A stretch of DNA of 64,000 nucleotides from positions 50,888,850 to 50,952,849 of the forward strand of contig OZ024795.1 of NCBI GenBank assembly GCA_964017045.1, read 5' to 3'. Source of the stretch: Omphiscola glabra. Its lineage: Eukaryota; Mollusca; Gastropoda; Lymnaeidae. Positions within the stretch are counted from its first letter, which is position 1. Each line of letters starts with the position of its first letter. Below, piece by piece: positions 36,575 to 48,484 of the stretch. Below the pieces are notes generated by a model that was not told the origin of the DNA, did not search any database, and was given only the letters and a program-made list of their open reading frames with translations. The translations under genes were made by a program, and so were the position numbers.

Positions 36575-37808
36575 ATGTCACACATTGACATTAGATGAAT
36601 AAAAGTTGTGTGACATCATGTCACAGTGCTCTAACATTAAATGAATGGAAGTTGTGTGACATCATGTCACAGTGCTCCAACATGAAATGAATGGAAGTTG
36701 TGTGACATCATGTCACAGTGCTCTAACATGAAATGAATGGAAGTTGTGTGACATCATGTCACAGTGCTCTAACATGAAATGAATGGAGGTTGTGTGACAT
36801 CATGTCACAGTGCTCTAACATGAAATGAATGGAAGTTGTGTGACATCATGTCACAGTGCTCTAACATGAAATGAATGGAAGTTGTGTGACATCATGTCAC
36901 AGTGTTCTAACATGAAATGAATGGAGGTTGTGTGACATCATGTCACAGTGCTCTAACATGAAATGAATGGAAGTTGTGTGACATCATGTCACAGTGCTCT
37001 AACATTAAATGAATGGAAGTTGTGTGACATCATGTCACAGTGCTCTAACATGAAATGAATGGAAGTTGTGTGACATCATGTCACAGTGCTCTAACATTAA
37101 ATGAATGGAAGTTGTGTGACATCATGTCACAGTGCTCTAACATGAAATGAATGGAAGTTGTGTGACATCATGTCACAGTGCTCTAACATTAAATGAATGG
37201 AAGTTGTGTGACATCATGTCACAGTGCTCTAACATGAAATGAATGGAAGTTGTGTGACATCATGTCACAGTGTTCTAACATGAAATGAATGGAGGTTGTG
37301 TGACATCATGTCACAGTGCTCTAACATGAAATGAATGGAAGTTGTGTGACATCATGTCACAGTGCTCTAACATTAAATGAATGGAAGTTGTGTGACATCA
37401 TGTCACAGTGCTCTAACATGAAATGAATGGAAGTTGTGTGACATCATGTCACAGTGCTCTAACATTAAATGAATGGAAGTTGTGTGACATCATGTCACAG
37501 TGCTCTAACATGAAATGAATGGAAGTTGTGTGACATCATGTCACAGTGCTCTAACATTAAATGAATGGAAGTTGTGTGACATCATGTCACAGTGCTCTAA
37601 CATGAAATGAATGGAAGTTGTGTGACATCATGTCACAGTGCTCTAACATTAAATGCATGGAAGTTGTGTGACATCATGTCACAGTGCTCTAACATGAAAT
37701 GAATGGAAGTTGTGTGACATCATGTCACAGTGCTCTAACATGAAATGAATGGAAGTTGTGTGACATCATGTCACAGTGCTCCAACATGAAATTAATGGAA
37801 GTTGTGTT
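36575..37808. repeat. 46-bp minisatellite, about 26 copies, palindrome in every unit
   Basis: Each unit contains TGTGACATCATGTCACA, a perfect 17-base dyad about a central base, followed by GTGCTCTAACATGAAATGAA. Units with CATTAAATG and CATGAAATG alternate over 36960-37640, which is a 92-bp dimer pattern. Confidence 0.95.
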
Positions 37809-37839
37809 ATATTATTGCATGGCATACTTCGGTAAAAGA

Positions 37840-38060
37840 ATTTGATGAAAGACACCAATCAAATATGGGGACGTGCCACCATGTACATTTAGTGGCATGA
37901 TGTATTTTGAAAGGAATTGATGAAAGACACCAATCAAATATGGGGACGTGCCACCATGTACATTTAGTGGCATGATGTAATTTTCGGGACTCCCAATCAA
38001 ATATGGGGACGTGCCACCATGTACATTTAGTGGCATGATGTATTTTCGGGACTCGTTTAC
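37840..38060. repeat. Tandem repeat of 60-77 bp, 3 copies
   Basis: The common core is CAATCAAATATGGGGACGTG followed by CCACCATGTACATTTAGTGG. Unit length differs by an optional GAAAGGAATTGATGAAAGA segment. Confidence 0.9.
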
Positions 38061-38097
38061 ACAGAATATCAAGGGTAATTCCAAAAGTCCACACATG

Positions 38098-39075
38098 ATC
38101 ATTTCATAACGTCAATCTGGACCAACGTGATCATTTCATAACGTCAATCTGGACCAACGTGATCATTTCATAGCGTCAATCTGGACCAACGTGATCATTT
38201 CATAGCGTCAATCTGGACCAACGTGATCATTTCATAGCGTCAATCTGGACCAACGTGATCATTTCATACCGGCAATCTGGGCCGACGTGATCATTTCATA
38301 CCGGCAATCTGGACCAACGTGATCATTTCATACAGGCAGTCTGGAACCACGTGATCATTTCATGCCGTCATTATGAAACCACGTGATAATTTCATAGCGT
38401 CAATCTGGACCCACGTGATAATTTCATACCGAAAATCTGGATCCCCGTGACCCTTTCATATCGGCAATCTGGACCCACTTCATTTTATTGCGTCAATCTG
38501 ACCGACATGATCATTTCATACTGTCAATATGGACCCATGTGATCATTTCATACCGGCAATCTGGACCCACGTGATTATTTCATACTGTCAATATGGACCC
38601 ACGTGATCATTTCATACTGGCAATCTGGAACCACGTGATCATTTCATGCCGTCATTATGAAACCACGTGATAATTTCATAGCGTCAATCTGGACCCACGT
38701 GATAATTTCATACCGAAAATCTGGATCCCCGTGACCCTTTCATATCGGCAATCTGGACCCACTTCATTTTATTGCGTCAATCTGACCGACATGATCATTT
38801 CATACTGTCAATATGGACCCATGTGATCATTTCATACCGGCAATCTGGACCCACGTGATTATTTCATACTGTCAATATGGACCCACGTGATCATTTCATA
38901 CTGGCAATCTGGGCCCACGTGATCATTTCATAGCTTCAATCTGGACCAACGTGATAATTTCATACCGACATTCTGGACCAACGTGATAATTTCATACCGA
39001 CAATCTCGATCCACGTGATCATTTCATTTCGTCAATGTGGATCAACGTGATCATTTCAAACGGACAGTCTGGAGA
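38098..39075. repeat. 32-bp minisatellite, about 30 copies, with a duplicated block
   Basis: The unit core is CGTGATCATTTCATAGCGTC, then AATCTGGACCAA. A block of about 290 bp with the variants CCGTCATTATGAAACC and GGATCCCCGTGACCC occurs at about 38340 and again at about 38630. Confidence 0.95.
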
Positions 39076-39295
39076 CGACTTAATGTTGGAAGCTATCTCT
39101 TTACGCTTTACGGACTAACCAAGTTGTAAAGGACGCTCAGATGGTCAATTACCGCATTCCGTACTGACTACTCACTAACAGATCTGTGTAACGTACCGAA
39201 AACAGACGGACATTTGTAAAAACAATTTTTTCTTCGGACATTTGTACAAAATGTTAAAAGCAAATCAACCGAAATAAATGGAAATGATTTAAACG

Positions 39296-40100
39296 TGTTT
39301 GAGGTAATGTGTATGATGGTTTGGACTGAATGTGTATGATGGTTTCGTCTGAATGTGTAGCATGTTTTGATCTGACTGTGTATCATGGTTTCGTCTAAAT
39401 GTGTATCATGGTTTGGTCTAAATGTGTATCACGGTTTCGTCTGAATATGTATCATGGTTTGGTCTGAATGTGTATCATGGTTTGGTCTGAATGTGTATCA
39501 TGGTTTGGTCTGAATGTGTATCATGGTTTGGTCTGAATGTGTATCATGGTTTGGTCTGAATGTGTATAATGAAGGGGTCTTAAAGTGTATGATTGTTTGG
39601 TCTGCATGTGTATCATGGTTTGATTTGAATGTGTATCATGGTTTGGCCTGAATGTGTATCATGGTTTTGTCTAAATGTGTATGATGGTTTGGTCTGAATG
39701 TGTATTATGGTTTGATCTAACTGTGTATGATGGTTTGGTTTGAATTTGTATCATGGTTTGGTCTGAATGTGTATCATGGTTTGGTCTGAATGTGTATCAT
39801 GGTTTGGTCTGAATGTGTATCATGGTTTGGTCTGAATGTGTATCATGGTTTTGTCTAAATGGGTATCATGGTTTGGTCTGAATGTGTATCATTGTTTTGT
39901 CTAAATGGGTATGATGGTTAAGTCTGAATGTGTATCATGAAGGGGTCTTAAAGTGTATGATGGTTTGGTTTAAATGTGTATGATTATTTGGTCTGAATGT
40001 GTATCATGGTTTGGTCTGAATGTGTATCATGAAGTGGTCCTAAAGTGTATGATGGTTTGGTCTAAATGTGTATGATTATTTGGTCTGAATATGTATGAGT
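39296..40100. repeat. 23-bp minisatellite, about 35 copies, degenerate
   Basis: The unit core is GTATCATGGTTTGGTCTGAA. The left copies are the most diverged. GAAGGGGTCTTAAAGTG variants recur at about 39570, 39940 and 40030. Confidence 0.93.
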
Positions 40101-40256
40101 CTTGTTTCTGAGCCACGATTACTAAAGAAGTGTTTTTTTAAATGATGTATTGCTCATGTCAGACATAGTTCGTAGTTTCCAAGACTAAGTCAGGACTTTA
40201 CTTTAGCTGCCCGAGTCTTAGTGAAGCTGAAGTGCTTTTAAAGTGACATTTTGTAA

Positions 40257-40412
40257 GGTTTGACACTGACAGATTTTGACACAGATTTTGACACTGACAG
40301 ATTTTGACACAGATTTTGACTCAGACAGATTTTGACACAGATTTTGACACAGATTTTGGCACGGACAGATTTTGGCACAGAAAGATTTTGACACAGACAG
40401 ATTTTGGTACTG
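40257..40412. repeat. Short AGATTTTGACAC repeats
   Basis: Interleaved 12- and 18-bp periods based on CAGATTTTGACAC. Confidence 0.88.
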
Positions 40413-41703
40413 GATTTTTATAAAAAAACGTCAACAACAGCGCAATATATTAGGGACGTATACTTATAAACATATCAATTAAAGGCTTAAAGGGATTGGT
40501 GATTAAAAAGACGTTTAGTACGAGCATGGTTGTTAAAAATATAGGACTCTTGCATATCCTTAGAATAAATAATGTATACGGAACAAACCGATTAGTTGCG
40601 GTGTTGATTCTATTGTAACTCAATAAAACACAAAGAAAGAAAAAAAAAGGGTTTTCCCCAACAACCCCGGGGGGGGGGGGGGGGGGGGGATGAAACCTTA
40701 AATTATCCAAATTATTGAAATTGTTCTTCAAACTCATTTCGGAGACGAAAGCCACTTCCCTCGCCGTGACCTCGTTGTCTGAACAACGATGACACGACGA
40801 TTGGACACTTCTCGTTGCGGTCAACTAAAGAAGAATTTCTTTTAAAAGTGTCAGCGTTTTGAAACGACATTTCCAAGCTCCAATTCATTTTGACATCGCG
40901 CAAATTGATGGAAATAATTTTTTTTTGTTTTAAACCTCGTCACAAACTCTGGCTTGGTTAAAAATTTAAGTTTTCAAAAAAATTTTCAAAATATAAAAAA
41001 CAAATATATACATATACAAAAAAATAAAAAATAAAAAATGTAGAACCTTGAACCAAATTTTTTGTTGTGATAAATTGCAAATATTGACGCGAGTCCAATG
41101 CTGAGAGGAAAGACGACTCGCGACCAGGAGGAGGAGGCGGCGAGTGTCACATGAACGGCCTGTGTCTGGGGAAATGAATGGAATAACCAACGTGAAATTA
41201 TCGTTGAGCCGAGATGACCATTCGCGTCAACGAAAAATGGTGTGTGAGTCTGGGGACGGAGTGGTGGGGGAGAGTTTGTTATTATAGTAATTTGATAATT
41301 ATTTAGTATTGATTTGAGAGCGGAAAAAAGCCGCTCAAAATGGCGGGTTTTCCACTATTTTAAATAGATTTAAGGAACGATTAATTTTATCACTGGCGCG
41401 GGAAGAAGGGCGACCGAGGGGCGTTACTTCCTGGGTAGGGGGCTATGTTGGTGGGGGACATTTAGACTGGTATTACCTTATTCGGTTTACTTAATGTAAA
41501 ATTATTATTAAAGCTTCATATATATTGTTATATTGCCACAGATTGTTCGTGTCTATTTAATTTATTAAGAAGAGTGCTTTTTAGGGGAGAGGGAAATGGT
41601 GTGTGTATGAATTAGGGAGCACCCGGGCGCCATAAGCCCTAGCTACATCACTGCACTGCACTGATCGAGCTTTGAATAAGAGGCTGGGATGTATCATCCC
41701 TAA
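40413..41703. other. Intron sequence, no gene seen
   Basis: Contains a 21-base G tract at 40669-40689, an AT-rich stretch around 40980-41040, and at 41613-41656 the end of an hAT MITE related to that at 33379. No exon could be supported on either strand. Confidence 0.5.
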
Positions 41704-41884
41704 CAGGCCGGCACAACTCAAAATGTAAGGCGGGTCGTAACTCTTTATGAAAAACGTGTGCGGGCCGAAAGAAAATACCACAGGTGGGAAAGCTATTTAG
41801 AAAATATAATAAAAATAGAATATTTCGATACTTCGCGGGCCGCAAAGTGGGTGCTGGCGGGCCGCATGCAGCCTACAACTACTG
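41704..41884. mobile_element. hAT-type MITE, second copy of the 25.3-kb family, inverted
   Basis: CAGGCCGGCACAACTCAAAA and TGTAAGGCGGG at the left are the reverse complement of the right end of the copy at 25326-25511. The right end (GGGCCGCATGCAGCC) matches its left end but is shortened. No target duplication remains. Confidence 0.7.
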
Positions 41885-43300
41885 ACTTTCGTCAAAGAGC
41901 GTGCTCATTTATAAAATGGAACAACATCCTAGTTGTTTTGGCATATGTGGCATGTACTTGATATACAGAATCGTTTCCATTAATAGATCTTTATAAAATG
42001 ACAACCTTCCATAAAGCGGTTTCATTGTTTTGCTACGTCAGCAAAACCAGATTGAACTTCCGGTTCCGCGATATATTTTTTAACTGCGTGGGGTTCTTAG
42101 TTTCTTAAACTTAGCGCTTGCCACACACCCCCACACACACTATTAGCCAAATACATAAGTATCCCTTTCCGCCTCCTCCACACATGCTACCTCCAACCCC
42201 ACATGCACTGCCCCCAATCCCACACACACTGCCCCCAACCCCACACACACGCGCTGATTACACCCCCAGGTCTTCAGGAAATGGAGTCTCGGTACTCCAC
42301 AGAGCCCCCCCAGATCTCTACCATTACAGATAACAACAACAGGAATAGCGCCGTGGCCAGAAGACGGTGGTGGGTCTGTCCACTTGTCCAGATTGCACGG
42401 TGGGGTCATACGGATGGAGACCTGAGCTTCTTATGTCAGGTTTTTTGTGTTTGGTTCAATGCGTGTAAGTAAGCCGTCTGAGTTTGGTTGCATTACAGAG
42501 GGATGAGCAAGGCACGAGGGCGTGGGAGGGGTGTTAAGGGAGTGTTAAAGGGTAATTTGGGCACGCCATTTTATTACGCTGCGTCTTGACAACGAAATTT
42601 TAGCTGATGTGATGAAAACAGGAGCGGGGGTTTCGTATTGTTTAACCACTACGACTCCTTATATACACATCGTCACGCATGATTGAATAACACTACAGAA
42701 TGGGGGGGGGATGACGTCACACATCCTAATTTTCATTTTCCTCGACACTTTTCCGAAACGTTATTTTTCCCGTTGAGGAATTTCAAACCAACACCACGAC
42801 TGCAACTCCGAGAAATTGTTGCGACTCCGGATCCACGATTCGAGTTCATTGCCCCCGGCCCTGTGTAGTTGTACACGTCACAACGACAAACGCAAGAAAC
42901 TTTATTATGAGTTAACCCAGTCTTCCAAATCGTATGTTGAAGAAAGCGCCACCGTCGAAAGTGCGGACAGAAATATCACAAAGAGGAAGTACCCCGATGT
43001 CTAAACATTTAGTCACAGACGTCTAAACTTAGACACCTCTGGGCGTAGGGGGGTTAATATTTAAGTTTCCAATCGCGACGCAGTTTCGTCTCTTTTATCT
43101 AAGGATATTTTTAAACAAGGAGATTGATGTGGGACGGGCGATGAATCAGAGGACCAGTTTGGGAACCGCTGTGGCCGTGGGCGTAGAGATAAAACCGGGT
43201 CGCTGTAGTGGGGTGCGTGGTGTGGTCTAATGGGAGTTTGACTATTCTGCGAGTGGGTGTGTCTAGAATAGAGAAGGCGTGTCTCATTGATATTTACGAC
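41885..43300. other. Intron sequence, no gene seen
   Basis: Includes a CCCACACACACTGCCCC-type short repeat at 42120-42250. Several short frames at 42118-43000 show no domain or splice support. Confidence 0.5.
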
Positions 43301-43737
43301 CAATCAACTCCCGATATCACCAGTCAGTGTCATTCAATGATCTCCCGATATTACCAGTATCATTCAATCATCTCCCGATATCACCAGTCAGTGTCATTCA
43401 ATCATCTCCCGATATCACCAGTGTCATTCAATCATCTTCCGATACCAGTATCATTCAATCATCTCCCGATGTCACTAGTGTCGTTCAATCATCTTCCGAT
43501 ATCGCCAGTGTCATTCAATCATCTCCCGATATCACTAGTGTCATTCAATCATCTCCCGATATGGCCTGTGTCATTCAATCATCTCCCGATACTATCAATG
43601 TCATTCAATCATCTCCCGATATCGCCTGTATCATTCAATCATCTCCCGATATCGCCTGTATCATTCAATCATCTCCCGATATCGCCTGTATCAATCAATC
43701 ATCTCCGGATATCGCCTGTATCATTCAATGCCTCGCA
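43301..43737. repeat. 30-bp minisatellite, about 14 copies
   Basis: The unit core is CATTCAATCATCTCCCGATA, then TCGCCTGTAT. It contains GATATC in most copies. At ten codons per unit, two plus frames stay open, and these are not taken as genes. Confidence 0.94.
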
Positions 43738-43974
43738 CCAAGTAGACGGTCGTGTGACGGACGTTTAGCGTCTGGAATAGAAGGAAACAGACGCGACCAT
43801 ATTCATTAGAGTCATCGATTTTGTCCCCGGGTGAGCGCCCGCTGTAAGCCCACTGACCACAAGTGACCACTGCTGACCGCATAAAGTATGCAACCAGAGA
43901 TACCTTACACGGACGCGTACATCAACAACCCAACATCTCCTCAGATCAGAGAGCGGGCCTTCCGTTGTCGAGAC

Positions 43975-44164
43975 CGGCGTTCTACAAATGGTGGTCCACG
44001 GGCCGGGCACCGGTCCTCGAGATCCTTACGTTTTCGGCCCGCAAACCATACATATTTATGGTCCAAAATAACGAAAAATATCATAAACAAATCTGGCACC
44101 GGTCTCTGCTTCATTTTCGAAATGTGTCCTCTGGCACGCCAAACGTAGAATTTGAGAACCGCTG
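43975..44164. mobile_element. hAT-type MITE, 190 bp
   Basis: The ends are CGGCGTTCTACAAATGG at the left and AATTTGAGAACCGCTG at the right, imperfect inverted repeats. The flanks GTCGAGAC (43967-43974) and GTCCAGAC (44165-44172) form an 8-bp duplication with one mismatch. No coding capacity. Confidence 0.75.
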
Positions 44165-44339
44165 GTCCAGACGTCCTGTTTTAAATGACTCGTTTGGAGT
44201 TAATCCGTGGACTCAACCAATCACGTGGCCGACACGACGGATTCGTTTGACGTCGGGTGTTTTCGTAGTAGGGGTTATCTGTAGATATTCATGAAGAAGA
44301 ACAGGACAGGATTCAGTGGTTAAAAGTTTGGAGAAATTC

Positions 44340-44362
44340 CTTGCACTTGTTAGATCAGAGGT

Positions 44363-44394
<32 letters not shown>

Positions 44395-44722
44395 TCTAAT
44401 CTTCCTTGGATTGTAGCACTTGTCAACGTAAGCACTTGTTAGATCAGAGGTTGGGGGAAAATCTAATCTTCCTTGTATTGTAGCACTTGTCAACGCAAGC
44501 ACTTATTAGATCAGAGGTTGGGGAAAAATATAATCTTCCTTGTATTGTAGCACTTGTCAACGTAAGCCCTTGTTAGATCAGAGGTTGTTGGGGGGGGGGG
44601 GGGGGGAATCTAATCTTCCTTGTATTGTAGCACTTGTCAACGTAAGCACTTGTTAGATCAGAGGTTGGGGGGGGGAAGCATCTAATCTTCCTTTGTATTG
44701 TAGCATTTGTCAACGTAAGTTG
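44340..44722. repeat. 85- to 95-bp tandem repeat, 5 copies, with variable G tracts
   Basis: The unit core is GCACTTGTTAGATCAGAGGT, then a G run of 4 to 21 bases, then AATCTAATCTTCCTTGTATT. G-run length is the main difference between copies. Confidence 0.93.
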
Positions 44723-44879
44723 TCAGAACTAAAATAAGAGACATGTGGGGTAAAAAAGAGTAGAAAAGAAAGGGTCGGTGGGGGGGGGGGACAGACAATT
44801 AGAAGCCTGGGGACTGTAATCATTAACTTGGGGATATAATGGTGGATTGAAAGTGATATTGTGGCACAATCGCTCTTAA

Positions 44880-47345
44880 CACTGTGGGGTGGTAAAATAG
44901 TTCCCTAACAATGAGATGTGGTACAATAGTTCCCTTACAATAAGATGTGGTACAATAGTTCCCTAACAATAAGATGTGGTACAATCGTTCCCTAACAATA
45001 AGATGTGGTACAATCGTTCCCTAACAATAAGATGTGGTACAATCGTTCTCTAACAATGAGATGTGGTACAATCGTTCCCTAACAATAAGATGTGGTACAA
45101 TCGTTCCCTAACAATAAGATGTGGTGCAATCGTTCCCTAACAATGAGATGTGGTACAATCGTTCCCTAACAATAAGATGTGGTACAATCGTTCCCTAACA
45201 ATGAGATGTGGTGCAATAGAATGAGATGTGGTACAATCGTTCCCTAACAATAAGATGTGGTGCAATCGTTCCCTAACAATGAGATGTGGTACAATCGTTC
45301 CCTAACAATAAGATGTGGTACAAATCGTTCCCTAACAATAAGATGTGGTGCAATCGTTCCCTAACAATGAGATGTGGTACAATAGAATGAGATGTGGTAC
45401 AATCGTTCCCTAACAATAAGATGTGGTGCAATCGTTCCCTAACAATGAGATGTGGTACAATCGTTCCCTAACAATAAGATGTGGTGCAATAGAATGAGAT
45501 GTGGTACAATCGTTCCCTAACAATAAGATGTGGTACAATCGTTCCCTAACAATAAGATGTGGTACAATCGTTCCCTAACAATAAGATGTGGTACAATCGT
45601 TCCCTAACAATGAGATGTGGTACAATCGTTCCCTTACAATGAGATGTGGTGCAATCGTTCCCTAACAATGAGATGTGGTGCAATAGAATGAGATGTGGTA
45701 CAATCGTTCCCTAACAATAAGATGTGGTGCAATCGTTCCCTAACAATGAGATGTGGTACAATCGTTCCCTAACAATAAGATGTGGTGCAATCGTTCCCTA
45801 ACAATGAGATGTGGTACAATCGTTCCCTAATAATAAGATGTGGTACAATCGTTCCCTAACAATGAGATGTGGTGCAATAGAATGAGATGTGGTACAATCG
45901 TTCCCTAACAATAAGATGTGGTGCAATCGTTCCCTAACAATGAGATGTGGTACAATCGTTCCCTAACAATAAGATGTGGTACAATCGTTCCCTAACAATA
46001 AGATGTGGTACAATCGTTCCCTAACAATAAGATGTGGTACAATCGTTCCCTAACAATAAGATGTGGTACAATCGTTCCCTAACAATGAGATGTGGTACAA
46101 TCGTTCCCTAACAATAAGATGTGGTACAACCTTTCCCTAACAATGAGATGTGGTGCAATAGAATGAGATGTGGTACAATCGTTCCCTAACAATAAGATGT
46201 GGTGCAATCGTTCCCTAACAATGAGATGTGGTACAATCGTTCCCTAACAATAAGATGTGGTACAATCGTTCCCTAACAATAAGATGTGGTACAATCGTTC
46301 CCTAACAATAAGATGTGGTACAATCGTTCCCTAACAATAAGATGTGGTACAATCGTTCCCTAACAATAAGATGTGGTACAATTGTTCCCTATCAATGAGA
46401 TGTGGTACAATCGTTCCCTAACAATAAGATGTGGTACAACCTTTCCCTAACAATAAGATGTGGTACAATCGTTCCCTAACAATAAGATGTGGTACAATCG
46501 TTCCCTAACAATAAGATGTGGTACAATCGTTCCCTAACAATAAGATGTGGTACAATAATTCCCTAACAATAAGATGTGGTACAATCGTTCCCTAACAATA
46601 AGATGTGGTACAATCGTTCCCTAACAATAAGATGTGGTACAATCGTTCCCTAACAATAAGATGTGGTACAATCGTTCCCTAACAATAAGATGTGGTACAA
46701 TAGTTCCCTAACAATAAGATGTGGTACAATCGTTCCCTAACAATAAGATGTGGTACAATCGTTCCCTAACAATGAGATGTGGTACAATCGTTCCCTAACA
46801 ATGAGATGTGGTACAATCGTTCCCTAACAATGAGATGTGGTACAATAGTTCCCTAACAATAAGATGTGGTACAATCGTTCCCTAACAATAAGATGTGGTA
46901 CAATAGAATGAGATGTGGACAATGTTTCCCTAACAATCAGAGGTGGAAAATAGTTCCCTAACAATGAGATGTGGTACAATCGTTCCCTAACAATAAGATG
47001 TGGTACAATCGTTCCCTAACAATGAGATGTGGTACAATCGTTCCCTAACAATAAGATGTGGTACAATCGTTCCCTAACAATAAGATGTGGTACAAAAGAA
47101 TGAGATGTGGACAATGTTTCCCTAACAATCAGAGGTTAAAAATAGTTCCCTAACAATGATTAGCGGTACAATCGGTTCTTAAATGAGATGTGGTACAATG
47201 ATCCCTACCAAAGAGAGGTGGTATAATAGTTCCTTAACAATGAGATGCTGTCAATGGTCCCTAAGAAAGAGAGGTGGCCTAAGGTTTCCCTACCAATGAG
47301 ATATGGTACAACAGTTCCTCAACAATGAGATATGTTCCCATGTTT
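44880..47345. repeat. 29-bp minisatellite, about 85 copies
   Basis: The unit core is AAGATGTGGTACAATCGTTC, then CCTAACAAT. Truncated units (GCAATAGAATGAGATGTGG) recur near 45214, 45383, 45488, 45675, 45877, 46157, 46905 and 47095 and mark block duplications. The last 250 bp are diverged. Confidence 0.95.
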
Positions 47346-47369
47346 CCTTACAAAAATGATCCTCTAATA

Positions 47370-47567
47370 CAGTGGGTTCTCAACCTTCCTAATGCCGCGA
47401 CCCTTTAATACAGCTCCTCATGCTGTGGCGACCCCCAACCACACAATTATTTTCGCTGCTACTTCACAACTGTAGAGTATATGTGTTTTCCGATGGTCTT
47501 GGGCGACCCCTGGGATAGGGTCAATCGACCCCCAAAGAGGTCGCGACCCACAGGTTGAGAACCGCTG
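47370..47567. mobile_element. SPIN-like hAT miniature element, 198 bp, intact target duplication
   Basis: In this orientation it starts CAGTGGGTTCTCAACC and ends GGTTGAGAACCGCTG. It contains TATGTGTTTTCCGATGGTCT and GGTCGCGACCCACAGG. The exact 8-bp CTCTAATA flanks it at 47362-47369 and 47568-47575. The sequence matches my memory of the SPIN hAT family, read in reverse relative to the copy at 47983. No transposase frame is present. Confidence 0.88.
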
Positions 47568-47629
47568 CTCTAATAGAAGAAGAATGATGCAACGGTTCTA
47601 AAAAAAAAAAACAATAAAAAAAAAAAAAA

Positions 47630-47771
47630 AGACGATTCGGAACAGATGTAAAGGTGAAAAGGCGAACAACACTTTAATCATTACAAAAATTCCAAAAGTT
47701 TTTGTCCCATTTTTGTCCCTGCATACATTTGGTGGCCGCCTTTTCACCTTTACATCTGTTCCGAATCGTCT
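47630..47771. mobile_element. Fold-back MITE with perfect 35-bp arms, 142 bp
   Basis: 47630-47664 and 47737-47771 are perfect inverted repeats of 35 bases. The outer end is AGACGATTCGGAACAGATG and the inner end GTGAAAAGGCG. The central part (about 72 bp) is single-copy. A poly-A tract adjoins the left arm. I see no target duplication, so the superfamily is open. Confidence 0.9.
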
Positions 47772-47982
47772 TCTCCGCCTACCGGCACAGGTAACAACTA
47801 AACTGGGGCCGCGGTAAACCCACCCAGAAAAGCCACTTAATTACGCCACTGGCATTTAGTTGACGGGCTAACTGGGACGAACGGACGACTGACATACTGT
47901 GAAATGTCTCGCATTAGGACCGGCAGCAGCACGGCCGGGGCTATCAAAAAAATCTGGCCAAAACCAGAACAATCCACCAAGA

Positions 47983-48178
47983 CAGCGGTTCTCAACCAAT
48001 GGGTCGCGTCCCTTTGGGGGTCGAACGACCCTTTCCCAGGGGTCGCCTAAGACCATCGGAAAACGCATATACTTTATAGTTAAAAGTAGCAACGAAAGTT
48101 TTGTTGTAGTTGTGGGTCGTCCCAACATGAGAAACTGTATTAAAGGTCGCGGCATTATAAAAAGGTTGAGAACTACTG
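47983..48178. mobile_element. SPIN-like hAT miniature element, 196 bp
   Basis: Starts CAGCGGTTCTCAACC, contains GGGGTCGAACGACCCTTT and TAAGACCATCGGAAAACGC, and ends GGTTGAGAACTACTG. The flanks CACCAAGA and CCCTAAGT agree at five of eight positions, a decayed duplication. It is the opposite orientation to the copy at 47370. Confidence 0.87.
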
Positions 48179-48182
48179 CCCT

Positions 48183-48449
48183 AAGTTATGCCGGTATAAT
48201 ATTCCATTGATTTTTTTTGGTTACAAATCACCATATGCTCCCCCCCCAAATTCAAGCCCTTCACCTCCCCCCCTCCACCCCCCCCCCCGGATGTCGGGAG
48301 CCGTTTCTATTTTCGTGTCAGTCCAGGGACGTAATTCATCGAGTAACCCATGTTTACTCGCCATGACATGGGGCAGTTAATCAGACGTTTGGCTGCTTAG
48401 GGTTAATTAATTAGTACCCCACCCCCAGTCATTTTTGCCACCAGATCCC

Positions 48450-48484
<35 letters not shown>

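Noticed and set aside
42118..42480. Exon-like frames with proline-rich and NSAVARRRWWVCPL sequence
   Set aside because: No splice sites with matching phase, no known domain, and the left part is a CACACACTGCCCC repeat.
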